Positions 1 through 12,154 are shown, counted from the first letter of the stretch. The stretch is 64,000 nt of DNA from Piromyces finnis (GCA_002104945.1 MCFH01000009.1:1070501-1134500); one strand, 5' to 3'. The notes: generated by a model not told the origin, from the sequence alone. Program-made: numbers and translations.

Positions 1-1742
1 ATGTCATATTAAATTTAACTAAATTAGTAAAATATTTGTATTATTCTGTATTGTGTTAATTTTTATTTTTATTATAATATTATATACAAAAAAATTAAAA
101 AAATATTAAATTCAATTGATACAAAGGATAAAATTGTACATTTATTTTTTGATATATATTTTATAATAATTAAAGTTTATAAATGTAATATAACATTGTC
201 ACACAATACTTTTTAATAATTTCCCGTAAGCCATATTAGTATAAGAATTAATATTCTCAAGTTATATAAACATTCACGTGTTTAAATAAAATTATATTAA
301 CATGTAATAGAAAAAACATTATTATAATTATTGATGATTTTTAAAAGTTTACTTTAATTATACATACTAAATATTAACTATATATTAACTATTAGTTGTA
401 ATAAATAAAAAAAATTTTATAATAATAAATTAAAACTAAAACAAATACACTAAAGTCAATAGAAACTAAATTTTCTTATTATAACAAAAATAATACTATT
501 CATAAATATATTCAATACATATATTTTATGAATACACATGTTTATACCTACAAGATATAACTGTTTAGTAAATAATCTTAATTATCATTATTACAAATGT
601 TTTTTTATATTAATTACTATTTGAAATTATTAAATGATAAATCATTATTATTATGCTGTACTATCATATGAATATAAAAATTTATAGATATTTTTATTAT
701 AAATAAAATTATTCATGTTCAATTTTTCTTTAATTATATAACAGTATCATTTAATATTTTAATAATTTAAAACTTTATAATTTATATATTCAATATTAAA
801 ACTTTATTAATCCATGTTTATATTTAAAATAATAAAATGAAAGCATGGTTAAATTTTTAATAAAAAGTTTTGTAGGTAAGAAAATAAGAAAAAATGCTAA
901 TAATATTAATAATAGTAAATTATATATATATATATATATATATAATATCTACTAAAATGTTTATTAAAAAAGACAATTCAATTTCCCATGAGATACTAGT
1001 ACATTTAAGTTTAATTATACATTTTAACTTTTGAAAATATTTAATATCATATATAATATCATAATTATTTTATTTCTATTTATTTTAATCTTAAATTCGA
1101 ATTTATTGAAAATTTAATGTTTAATTATATGTATTTCACTAAAATTTAATTAATAATAATTATTAATATATTATTTATTTTAATTATTAATAAAAAGGTT
1201 AATTATGTGGTGGGAGTTGTGCTGATAGAAAACATTAAATAATTTATTAAATCATTGTTTATATATTCACTCATTTTAAGCTTTAATAATTTTTATATAA
1301 ACATTTTAATAAAAATAGTAATAATAATAATAAAAAAAAACTTTTTTATTTTTATATAAATTCTTATATCCTTTTATTCATAAATTTTAGTGTTCAAAAG
1401 GTTGAATGATTAATATAAGAATATTTGAAATTTTTATAATATAATAATTAAACAAAAAACAAAAAATAGTTTTTTATTTAATAATAAATGTATTTAACAT
1501 TTTAAAATTAATATTTTTTTTGAAATATATTTTTAATATAAAATAGCAAAACTAAAAAATCATGAGAATAAAAAATTTCTTTTTTTTAACGTACTTTCCG
1601 ACGGTTTTTTGTGATGGTATTATTAAGAAATAAAAAAAATAACTATGTTAATAATAATGAATTTAATTAATTCATATTATGACTATTCTTATAATATATA
1701 TATTTATTAAATAAAACAAAAATAATGAAAAGTTACTTTTAG
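1..1742. other. AT-rich non-coding stretch upstream of CotH gene
   Basis: No gene can be supported here. The stretch is nearly pure A/T with an (AT)n run near 919-943 and many stops in all frames. The only candidate coding signal is an ATG at 1562 followed by MRIKNFFFLT, a short basic-hydrophobic start that could be the first (signal peptide) exon of the CotH gene. A GT donor after position 1592 (gtactt) would give the phase needed to join the exon at 1743. This is a guess from phase only. Confidence 0.5.
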
Positions 1743-2653
1743 GGTTATTGCTCCAAAAGGAAAGCCATCTGTCATTGTTAACAATTTATCATACCCAATG
1801 GAAGTTCATGAATTTCCACTTTATAAAGTTAAAGTTAATGTAGATCCACCAGTTAAATATTATTATTCTTTAGATTTTGCAGGAACAAATGAAGAAGGAA
1901 GAGGTGTTGAAAATGAGCAATTTGAAAGAGAATTACAATCAGGGAAAGAAACTTTAAATGAATTTTTTAACAGAAAAATTACTGTAAAGGAACATCCAGC
2001 ACTTCCAAAGGCCTATGATAAATATGAAATGTATATTCCTTCAAAGTTATTTGATGGTAATATATATACATATATATATTGATATTTATAGAAGAGAATA
2101 TTTTAGTAATAACAATATATTTTATATTATATGAAGATACTCATGTTGCTACAGTTTTAATTAATTGTAATGCTGATGCAATTAATTCAATTCATCAAGA
2201 TCCAACCTCCGAAGAAAAAATTTATGGTGCAGAATTCATTTATGCTACGTATGTATAAATATTAAATATATTAATAATTAATAATATTAATTTTTATAAT
2301 ATATATAATGTATATTAAAAATTTAATGGGTATTATTGTTTTATATTTATAATAGTCCATACAGTATTAGAACTTTTAACAATGCAACTGTAAGAATTTC
2401 TGGTCAGTCTGTAAGTATTATATATCTTATAAATTATGAAAATTAATAGTATTGCTTATTTTTTAATCAATAAATATCAAAAAAAAAAAAAAATTGTATG
2501 ATAATAGACACTTTACACTTCAAAATTAAGTTATAAGATTTCAAATTTAAAGAATGATAAAAATAAAGAATTATATAAGCGTTCAAGTATCAAATTAAGA
2601 GCTGAACAAATGGATCCAACTTTTTTAAGGTATTTTAATTATATTATAAAAAA

Positions 2654-2694
<41 letters not shown>

Positions 2695-4105
2695 ATATTT
2701 CTATTTTATAACAAGTATAAAAATATGGTTAATGAGCTATTGAACATAGTTTTTTTTATATAATATATAAATAATAATAAAAATAAAAGAAATAGTTTAT
2801 ACTTAATATAGAATATTTACAAAAAATTTTTAGACTCACTTGATTGTATTTAATGAAATTTTTATAAAAAATGACTAAAAATTAAATTTTATTAATTCTA
2901 ATATTATATAAATATTCTTTAATCTTTAAAAATATCAATAATCTATATTATATATTATATTGTTCATATTTTAATAAAAAAGAGACAAAATATATTCAGA
3001 TATTTTGAATTCACTTGGTGTACCAACTCCACAAAATAAGTTTGCTAGATTATATATTAATGGTGATCCAATAGGTTTATTTGATTTAACAGATAGTGTA
3101 GCCAACCAAAGATATTTAAGAGAAACCTTAAATGAAGGTACTAAATTCGAAATTGAGAATCCATTATATAAAGCTGATTACTTCCCACCTACTGCTTGGG
3201 GTGATTTAGGTTATTATGGTGATGAACCAACTGCTGAAAGATACAGTATTTACTACTATCAAGGTAAAAGTATGGAAACTCTTGATCAAGATAAGCAATA
3301 TGAAAGAAATATAGAAATGAACAAGGAATATTTAATTCCATTTCTTAAACAAATTAACAACTATCCAGATGGTAATTTAAACATGGATATAAAAATGTTC
3401 CTTAAATTTATGGCTATGGAATTTTTAGGAGGTGCAGTAGATAACTTCTGGAATAGACCTGGAAATTATTATATTTATAAGAATATGAATTATAATAATG
3501 GACAATGGTTATTCCTTGATAGTGACTTTCATTTCACATTTGGTATTGGTGGTGATAAAATTAATGAATACCTTTCAACTACTATTGATGGTTATACTTC
3601 AGTTAATGATATAGATGAAATTGGTCCAGAAAGACCACTTATAGATAATATTAGAAAAAATCCAGATAATGAAAAATTTTTCATTGAAGTTTTTTCTAGA
3701 TTAATAAGTACTGCATTTCATATTGATGCTATTTTCCCACGTATTGATTCGTTGGCTGAATTAATTAGAGATGATGTTCTATGGGATTATGATCTTCCAA
3801 GAGTAAGTGGTTATCCAGATGCTGAAAATTATCAATATACTGAATCCGATTTTGAAAATCAAATAAACAATCAAGATTCAGGTTGTGAGAATTTTTCAAA
3901 TGGTATTTCAATAAAATGTTGGATTAGAAATAAAGGTTTAAATATTGCTTCTCAATTAGGATTCCAATACCCAGACGAACCTGATTATTCCAAAGGAACT
4001 GTTGAAACTTTAGTACAAACTTCAGAGAAAGATGCTGCATCTAAAGTTCAAGTATCTATTTTCACTATTAGTATTATTACATTAATTGTTACTTTATTAT
4101 TTTAA
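1743..4105 (+). CDS. CotH-family protein, GPI-anchored type (5' end unresolved)
   Basis: CotH-family (spore coat protein H kinase-like) surface or secretory protein. Coding exons traced by frame and GT-AG sites: 1743-2056, 2137-2248, 2356-2410, 2508-2629 and 2983-4105; all junction phases agree. The N-terminal beta-rich part starts VIAPKGKPSVIVNN. The core has LRAEQMDPTFLRDKIYSDIL and ARLYINGDPIGLFDLTD, the usual CotH 'LR...lR...vrlyiNg..GlF' pattern, then MEFLGGAVDNFWNRPGNYYI and the metal-binding-type WLFLDSDFHFTFG. The C-terminus is a hydrophobic tail (VSIFTISIITLIVTLLF) ending at the stop, preceded by a polar stretch, which resembles a GPI-anchor signal. The layout (all-beta N-terminus, kinase-like core, GPI tail) is that of fungal CotH surface proteins rather than the bacterial-type CotH at the right edge of the window. 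The signal-peptide exon is not located with confidence. In bacteria CotH phosphorylates coat proteins; activity here is untested. Confidence 0.85.
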
Positions 4106-4721
4106 GTAATTGGTATATTTCAATTAGGAAAAAATAATTAATGTAATTTTTTTTTATTAAAAAAAAAAAAAAAAGAAATTATATAATACATTTTGGTTAT
4201 CATTATTTACATCATTATTATTATCTTTTTAAATTAGATATGAAAAAAAAAAAAAAAAAACTAAAATAATTTTTTAGAATAAAAAATGAGCAATATATAA
4301 AAAAACTATTATTATTTATTATTTTTATTATTATAAATATTATTAATATTAGCTGCGTATTGTTCACTTTATAACTATTCATTCATTATATTACAGTATA
4401 ACACTATAGTGTAGATAAAATATATTTTATATTTAAAAAACATTTCTTATTTTTATTAATATGATTTTAAAAATTAATTTTTTTTTTTCCTACTTAAGAA
4501 TTATTATAATTTAACTTTTAAATATTATATTTATTTAATATATAAATAAAGCATTGATATAAACAGCCAAATTATAAGTGACTAGATATTAATCATAAAA
4601 AAGAAAAAAAAAAGGATTAATAATCTATTAAATGTATGTGTATTTTAACCCTTTATTAATTTAATTTCTTATTAAATATAATATTGCTTTTTTTTTTTTT
4701 TTTTTAATATAGTTTAAAATT

Positions 4722-4780
<59 letters not shown>

Positions 4781-4786
4781 CCGATG
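4106..4786. other. Non-coding spacer with poly-A/T tracts and (ATT)n
   Basis: The 3' flank of the CotH gene contains long A and T homopolymers. No open frame shows protein-like composition. The spacer ends in a perfect (ATT)n microsatellite that abuts the LINE remnant. Confidence 0.7.
4722..4780. repeat. (ATT)n microsatellite
   Basis: About 19 perfect ATT units directly precede the truncated LINE sequence. They may mark or flank the insertion point. Confidence 0.9.
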
Positions 4787-5640
4787 GACTGCATGAGTTT
4801 ATAAAGCTGTATCGTTTATATTTTTATACTCTATTTCAAAAGATTTGAATATTCCTCCATTGTCATCCAAATGTGCGTTAGCTCAGGTTAGATGTTTTAA
4901 CAAATGGAAAAGCTCAAATTATATTATCTCACACCTTGTCAATTACATTCCTAAATTTAGAAAATATACATGGTACAAATCAAGTAGGACACTTGATAAA
5001 AAATTAAAGAAACATGGAGATATTAAAGCAGTTAAAAACTTTTATTGGAAAGATCTCAAAGGGAATTCAATCAAAGCACATTATTATGATGATAATAAAT
5101 TTATTGAAACTAAAGATTTTATCAAATTATGTTATGAATACCCAGAGTTTGCCTATGACATCTACTGGCTATTGAAAGCAAGAAGCGGATACAAGTTGGA
5201 TGCTAGAGTTGCAAAAGCTGCTAAATTTGTTGATCCAGTTTGTCCTAACTACTGTCCATGTTGCAAGTGTGGGGTTCAAAGTATTAAGCATTGGTTATTA
5301 GATTGTCCAACATTTAGAGATATCCGTATTAAGCATTATGATTCCATAGTCCAGCTATTAAATTTTTTCAGTCAACGTAATTCCAACAGTCCTATCAATA
5401 ATATTGAAAATGTTAGAGATAACAATAATATTAATAGTAATAGTAACAATAGTAGTAATAATAATAACAATAGTAATAGTAGAAATAGTAATAATAATAA
5501 TTCTAATTTAGGCCAGCGCAACAACCAATGGAGATCATAATTTTGTCCCATGATAAAATTTTTGATCTTTGACCCGGTGTCCCATTGGAAGTCAAATACA
5601 ATATACTTTAGTATAATAGTGGCTTTCTTACTTAATTAAA
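4787..5640 (+). mobile_element. 5'-truncated LINE (non-LTR retrotransposon) 3' end
   Basis: The open frame (stop at 5538-5540) encodes the C-terminal end of a LINE ORF2-type reverse transcriptase. It has no ATG of its own; the readable frame begins around SKDLNIPPLSSKC, and a frame shift or stop lies just upstream (GCA TGA at about 4793-4798). The diagnostic feature is the terminal cysteine/histidine motif CPCCKCGVQSIKHWLLDCP, the 'CPxC...HxLLxCP' knuckle at the end of Tad/I/jockey-like ORF2 proteins. It is followed by an Asn/Ser-rich tail (NSNSNNSSNNNNNSN) and then a somewhat GC-richer 3' UTR with a 'gacccggtgtcccattgg' block. The catalytic reverse-transcriptase and endonuclease domains are absent, so this is a dead copy. 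Base composition is visibly less AT-rich than its surroundings. Confidence 0.75.
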
Positions 5641-6078
5641 ATGACTTGAATACATTATATACATTATACCCAATTTTTATTCATTTGTGTTTATTTTAAC
5701 ATATTTTTTAAATTTTTATTTTTTTATTTTTAATTTTATTTTTTATAACATGTATTATAATTTTAATTAAATTAATAATAAAGTGTAAAAATATTTGATG
5801 CACAATTTTAGCAATGAAAAATCATAAATAATTATTACATACATAAATAGTTTTATTATTTATATTCGATTTTTTAAGAGGAATTATAGTTTATTTTAAA
5901 TTAAAATGTGGTTGAAAAAAATACATATATCTTTATGATAATGAATTTCTAATAAAATAAAATAAAATAAAGTAAAATAAAATATAAAAAATTATTAAAA
6001 AAAAAGTATTAAAAAAGAAATATATTTATATTATTATATTATAAGAACACATTTTCTCTAAATCTATATGATTCGCTA
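5641..6078. other. Non-coding 3' flank shared by LINE remnant and FHA-RING gene
   Basis: AT-rich with imperfect AAATA repeats near 5949-5985. No gene is supported. The 3' UTR of the minus-strand FHA-RING gene probably lies here. Confidence 0.6.
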
Positions 6079-6517
6079 TTATGGAAATTTATTATTATTA
6101 CTGGTATTATTTAGCATATTCGCTGGATTGGCAGTCGCTAGATCATCATCAGAAATAGATCCATTATTATTATTTACATTTTTATTTTGTAGTTTTATAT
6201 TACTATTATTCAGATCTTGAATATCATTTACATCTGTATCTCTAATCATATTTCCAGTACTTCTATTATTCTTGTTTTTAAATGAATTTTCATTTGATTC
6301 ATATATAGTAGTTACATGTGTAGAATTTGACCGTTTCCGTCTGAACGTAGTTGTAATCAAGTTTTTAAAAGTTCCCTTTCGAATAATCTTTTTACTTATA
6401 GATGGAGAAGCTTTTTTTATTTATTATTTATCATTCATTATAATAAAGATAATTTATATATATTAATATATCAATATATTAATATAAAAGTGTAATAATA
6501 ATAATAATAATAATTAG

Positions 6518-6549
<32 letters not shown>

Positions 6550-8194
6550 TAATTAATAATTTTTGTTATAATAAAGAATATTTACCTATATCTTTGTTTT
6601 TATTAGGGAATGACGAAGAACTTTCATTTATACTAATTAATGGTGAATTACAAAGTTCATTTTCATTTATTTTTTCTTGTTTTGGAGTATTTAAAAGTTT
6701 CTCTTCTTTATTATTATTAGTATTTTCTTCTTTATCTTCATCACTACTTTTATTCTCATCTACTTGTGAAGAAATAGAATTCTTTCTTTTTTCTTTTTTG
6801 AAACTTTCAGAATCCTTTATCTCTTGTTCTTTTATTGACTTAATGGATTCATCTTTTTCTTTTATAGGAGAACTATCCTCCTTTTCTTTTTCATTATCAT
6901 TTGAATTACATTCACTATCTAAATTGTTCAGTGAATCTTTACTGTTTAAAGCTAAGTCTTCTCCCATTTCAAATAAATTATCAGTACTTACAGTTGCTTC
7001 TAGATTAGCAACTTGACGGCATAAAGGACATAAAAACATAATACCACCTCCTATTAAAGGGTGTACACATTTATAATGGAAACAATGAGTACATGGAGCT
7101 AAAAACAAAGCTTGATATGGTGCTAATGTATTTAAACAAATACAACATTCTACTGAACTACATTGGTCTTCAGCTTTTGTATTTGGGGAAGCGGCTGATA
7201 TTAATTCTTTTATGGCATTATTTAATCTTTTTTTTTTTTTTCAACATTATTAACATATTATTATTTATTATGTATAAAATATAAAATGAATAAATATATT
7301 TATTATTTTTTTTTTATAATTTTTATCAATTATTTCATTGTTAATAAAAATTAAGTATTTTGTTTTTTTAAATAAATTTTTAGAATAGGATTAAAATAAA
7401 GAATAATATTAAATTTAATTATATATAATAAATATTATTATTATACCTAGCAATGTTAGCAACTCTTTTAATATTTGCTTCTTTTCCTTGGATAATAATT
7501 TTCATCATAATGCATCTATATATATCTTATTATTGTCAATAATAAAATAATATTTATTTATTTTGCTATAATGAATATTATAGTAACAAAAAAATCTTTT
7601 ATAAATTTACCTTCTTTTTTTCCATGATAATCAATACCTAATTGTATAACATCGCCTGATCTTAATGGATAAGGTCTACTTTCTTTTCCAGAGGGACTTA
7701 ATCTTAATTTATTTAAAAATGTTCCCGAGGAACTACCAATATCTCTAAAGTACAACTTTATATTTAAATAAATTTTTGGAAGAAAAAATAAATATTATAA
7801 ATAATATTTAAGTATTTTATTTAACAATAATATTGAATAGTATAATAATAATTAATTTTTAAGCTTTAATATTTTTAATAAAGTATTCTCTAAATCCATA
7901 AATATTCAAATAATAAAAAGAGAAAGGTGGATATACCTGACCATCCTTATACCAAATTTCTGCATGATTTCTGCTAACTACTTTACTTTGAAATGGAACA
8001 AAATATTCATCTGATACATTTTCTTTATTTGCTTTTCTTCCAAATTTTAATATCTTTCCATCGACCATAGTTTTTCTAACTACTGGAAAATTTAATGCTG
8101 GTGAATCATGAATAGGATCTGTATATGGATATATAATAATACTTAAAGAATTATCATTCATTTCATGGTTTTCACAATTGTGTTCTTCTTCCAT
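6079..8194 (-). CDS. FHA-RING E3 ubiquitin ligase (Dma1/Dma2-like)
   Basis: Putative E3 ubiquitin ligase of the Dma/CHFR-RNF8 type, which in fungi restrains mitotic exit and septation. Five exons were traced on the minus strand: 8194-7937, 7755-7611, 7525-7447, 7226-6586 and 6410-6079. They total 1,455 nt and give 484 residues with all phases in register. Residues about 15-145 form an FHA domain: ILKFGRK, then SKVVSRNHAEIWYKDGQ (the conserved S-R-N-H phosphopeptide-binding set), then RDIGSSSGTFLN. A linker with DIYRCIMMKIIIQGKEANIK leads to a RING-H2-like finger, CCICLNTLAPYQ...PCTHCFHYKCV...CPLCR. The C-terminal half is an acidic/lysine-rich low-complexity region of about 250 residues ending in an Asn-rich tail. 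The order FHA then RING with a short spacer is diagnostic of the Dma family; the long tail is not. The start is the only upstream ATG before the FHA strand. Confidence 0.88.
6497..6546. repeat. AAT/ATT triplet array in intron
   Basis: Imperfect (AAT)n run inside the last intron (6411-6585) of the FHA-RING gene. Confidence 0.8.
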
Positions 8195-8991
8195 ATTGGT
8201 TAAACTTTTTTACTTTTTCAATAAAATTATTAAAAAGAATTCTAAATTTTAATATTGTGATAAATTTATTAATTATTGAAAGATATTGTTATTGATTAAT
8301 TTGCAACACTCACTCCGTCTTTTTAAACAAAAAATATATTTTTTTATTTATTTTAACACATATATAGTTTTTTATAGCAATTTTATTATTATTTTTATTA
8401 TTAACTCTTTTTAGATAGTTTTTAATTTTTTTTTTATTATCACTTTTTTTTTTTTTTTATTACTCACAATTATTATATTACCAAAAAATAATTAAGTTTA
8501 AAATGTATAAAAAATTATATAAATATATATTAATTATACCAATTAAGTAATAAACTCTATATTCTAGTTTATTTATAGTTAAATGAAAAACTAAAATAAA
8601 ATAAGATAAAAAAGAAATAATTTATGCAAATAATAAATAATGAATTTAACCATGAAGTTTAATATAGTATACATTTTTCTATAGGATATTAGTGAAAAGG
8701 TAATCATATATATTTTTTATTATAATTTTAAACTTTAATTATTAAGTTTTTCGTTTTTGAGAATTATAATTTTTATATATAAATAGTTACATTTTTTTAA
8801 TAATGAATAAAGGAGTTATGAAATTAATAATTAATTATTATTTTCGATTTAAAGGAAATACTAATAGAATATGATAATTTATAAATGTATAATTTTTATT
8901 AAAATTAAACTTATATATATTTATTATTATAATTATTTTAGTGATAGTGATTATAAAATAAATATTATATGTTTTATATAATAAACATTAA
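8195..8991. other. Spacer: promoter of FHA-RING gene and 3' flank of Asn-rich gene
   Basis: AT-rich with T homopolymers and no coding signal in any frame. It presumably holds the 5' UTR and promoter of the minus-strand FHA-RING gene on the left and the 3' UTR of the Asn-rich gene on the right. Confidence 0.5.
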
Positions 8992-10636
8992 TTAACGTTT
9001 ATTCATTAATCCATAATTCATTAAATAATTTTTTGAATCATAAGAAAAATCTGAAAAAGTTAATTCTGTTATATTATTTAAAGAAAAAAATGAATTACTT
9101 TTATTTTTATTATTCATTTGATTATTGTTGTTGTAATTAGTGTTATTTATAGGATTATTATTGTTGTTATTAATATCTAATCCTGATGCTTGTGTTGGGT
9201 TAATATATTTTTCAATAATGGGAACAAATAGTTTCTATTAAATAAAAGGTATTTTGTTACAAATTATTATGTAATATGTAATATATTAAATAAAAAAAGT
9301 ATTGTTAATATTTAAAGACTATATTTAGTTTATATTAAATTCAAGGTTTCAATATCATATATTTATATAAACTTACATCAAACATAGTTTCATCGGTATT
9401 ATCAATGAAAGTGTTATATTCAATTTTGGGTATATTATTAATGGAAAATGAATCTATTACCGATAAGTCCTTTACTGTTGATTTATTATCCAATGTATTA
9501 TAATTAGAACAAGGTATATCTAAATATATATCATTTTTATCCTTTAATGCACCATCAATTTTAAATGTATCATCAATATTGTTACTTTTATACTTGTTTT
9601 TATTAATACTATTTGTACTCTTTACAAAATCAAAAGAAGTGCGATCTCCAGAATTCATATCAATATAATTATTTTTATTGTTATTAATCAAACCATTTAA
9701 ATTATTTATTATATTATTTTTTTCATTTACAACAGAATTTTTAATATTTTTGTTTGGATCATTATTATTTTGATTTATATTTGGACAATGATGTTGAAAT
9801 GAGAAAATATAAGCATAATTTTGATTACTTTTTGGTGGATTGAGATGGTGATTTTTATTTTTACTTTTTTTATTTATCATTGATATTATAGACTTATTGG
9901 AAGTATTTTCATCAAAAGATGGAATTTCTGATATTGAATCTAATAATATCTTACTATAATTATTATTAAAATCGTTATTCTTATTTAGAGTATTACAATT
10001 ATATTTGCAATTACTGTAGCTTATTTGATTTTGGTAATGACATGAAGTATTTATATTTTTAGGATTTCTAGTTAATGCTTTTTTAACTTTTAAAAGTAAC
10101 TTTTCTTCATCTATGTTTTCTTTATTATTATTATAATAACAAGGGAAATTACAGTTATACTTTTCATCTGAATATGATGTATTTCTTTTGATATTATTTT
10201 CATTTGAAACTACTTGTTTAATTCTATTTAGTAGGATATCAAAGTCAAAATCATCTCTCATTGACGTTTTTCTTTTATTGTAATTTTTTTTAGAATTTAT
10301 TTTTTTCTTATGTTTTTCTTTTTTTAATTGATAATTAATGATATTTGAATTTAAATTGGAAGAAATAGATGAATTGGTATATGAATGTTCATTTAAATCT
10401 TTTTTTAATGAATAATTATATGACTTTATAATATTGTTACAGAAATTGCTAGATGGTGTATATATTTTATTTTTATTTGATGCTATCTCTGATATATAAC
10501 TCTGAGAATTTTTATCCATCATAATATTAGTATGGGAAGGTATGCTAATATTGATGTCGCAATTATTATTCTTATTACTATATTTAATATGGAAGAACTC
10601 TTGTGAATTTTTACTTATCCTTTTCTTAAAACACAT
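8992..10636 (-). CDS. Asn-rich protein of unknown function
   Basis: Not recognised. Two exons, 10636-9377 (1,260 nt) and 9234-8992 (243 nt), join in phase 0 (donor gtaagt, acceptor tag) to give 500 residues. The start ATG opens MCFKKRISKNSQEFFH. Composition is dominated by Asn, Lys, Ser and Ile. Less biased islands are SMRDDFDFDILLNRIKQVV (about residues 124-142), EEKLLLKVKKALTRNP (about 177-192) and, across the splice, ETMFD plus KLFVPIIEKYINPTQASGL. The first two both look like short amphipathic helices (ILLNRIKQVV and LLLKVKKALT) and may be a repeated motif. There is no membrane segment or signal peptide. It lies head to head with the FAM204A gene, separated by 398 bp. A regulatory or scaffold role would be a guess. 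Confidence 0.7.
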
Positions 10637-11034
10637 TATACTAATATTATAGTAATGATTTAATGAATACCGAAATATGTTTTATATATAATTAAATGAA
10701 TAGTTTTATTTCATAATTTAAATAATCAATGAATAATTTATCAATAATGATTTTTTAATATTTAAATTTAAAAGGCAATAATCCCTTTTTGATTTTGCTG
10801 TGTAATTATATAAATTTTATATTCCTTTTTTTTTAATATTTTCTTTCTATATATAATTTTATCAGAGCGTTTTTAATTAAAATAAAAAAACTATTAATTT
10901 ATTTTTTGGTTAAACTTTATTTTATAATATTTTAAAGAGTTTTTAAAGATTAATTAAAATAAAAAATAAAAAATAAAAAAATTATAAATTATATATATTA
11001 AGCTTTTAATATATTTAAGTAGGTTATAGAGAGA
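10637..11034. promoter_or_regulatory. Shared divergent intergenic region (398 bp)
   Basis: Lies between the start codons of the minus-strand Asn-rich gene (10636) and the plus-strand FAM204A gene (11035), so it must carry both promoters. It is A/T-rich with poly-T and poly-A tracts. No specific element was identified. Confidence 0.45.
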
Positions 11035-12101
11035 ATGTGTGAAGATTCTACATGTGTAAATAATATTGAAGATAATGTAAAGTTACCAAAGATAAATATG
11101 AATATAAAATATTAATATATTGATATTTTTCTATTATTATTACCATTATTCTGTATTTAAAAATAATATAAATATTTTATTTATATCCAGGATAGTAAAA
11201 AAAAAGAAAAAAAAAGAAAACAAGAAGCATTGAGAGAACAATTTGAAAATTTAAAAAGGAAAAAGCGAGAGATTGATAAACATGTTGAAAAAATAGAAAA
11301 ATCAAAGATGAAAAAAAAAGAGAAAAAAATAAAAATAAAGCAAAATAGACTCTTCCAAGAATATAGTAACAGTAATATTTAAAAAATTGAAATTTAAAAA
11401 AAATCTATTTTAGAAAAATAAATTATATTATGATTATAATTATTATATTTAGTGATTTAATAATTATATTGTAAATAAAATTATAGAGAAACAAGAAAAT
11501 GATTTAAAAAATGAAATAAATGGTATATTGCCTTATATAGAACTAAATAAACAATTAAAAGATGTTGACCAAGGACGATTTACAAAAAAGGTAGGGTCTT
11601 TTTTATTGCTTTAAAATCTAACATATTTTTATATTTTGGCTTATATTACGATTAAAAATTTATATTATTTTAATAATAATAAAAGTCCACGATGGAACTA
11701 AAAATAGATAAAGCGATATCAACAGGAAATTTTGAATTAGCAGATAAATTAAATGATGAATTAATAATGCAACAAAAAGAGAAAATAATTAGTGAGAGTA
11801 TTGAATGTAAGAATTATATTGATAATAAAAATGTAAGTTAAATATGTGTAGTATATATAATAAATATAACAATTATAAAACTAAACTATCATATATAGTT
11901 AGAAATGGAAAAGAAACGAAAAAAAAAGAGGAGTAGACTAGTTTGGGGGTAATTTTTTCTTGTTGTTATAATTTATCTACATTTTAAAATAAATAATTTA
12001 TTAATTTATTATTATTATTATAATTATATTTATAATATATATATTTTAAAAAATATAGATTTGATTCTAAGCAAAGATGGGAAACCAAGGGGAATATGTA
12101 G
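11035..12101 (+). CDS. FAM204A family protein
   Basis: Small, highly charged protein orthologous to the conserved but poorly characterised FAM204A family. Six exons: 11035-11076, 11191-11371 (or -11365; two in-frame donors 6 nt apart), 11487-11590, 11686-11832, 11899-11948 and 12059-12101, giving 186-188 residues with consistent phases. Recognition rests on the C-terminus: a KRKKKRSRLVWGF block followed by DSKQRWETKGNM at the very end, the family signature (basic cluster, L-x-WGF, KxRWETKxNM). The preceding segment MELKIDKAISTGNFELADKL...DELIMQQ also follows the family pattern (IDxAI...AExLxxxLxxxE). The middle is a Lys/Glu coiled-coil-like helix. The family is widespread in eukaryotes, with no firm function that I know of. 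The human members are somewhat longer at the N-terminus. Confidence 0.82.
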
Positions 12102-12154
12102 TTTTATTTTTGAATAAAAAATCTGAATGATTAAGTAAAAAATTATTTATTCTT

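Noticed and set aside
5930-5990. AAATA repeats as a CRISPR-like or regulatory array
   Set aside because: Imperfect short slippage repeats without spacers in a eukaryotic genome.
6594-7016. Open plus-strand frame over the FHA-RING tail
   Set aside because: It is antisense to the Ser/Glu/Lys-rich coding exon and reads as Ser/Phe/Leu repeats, the complement of the real frame.
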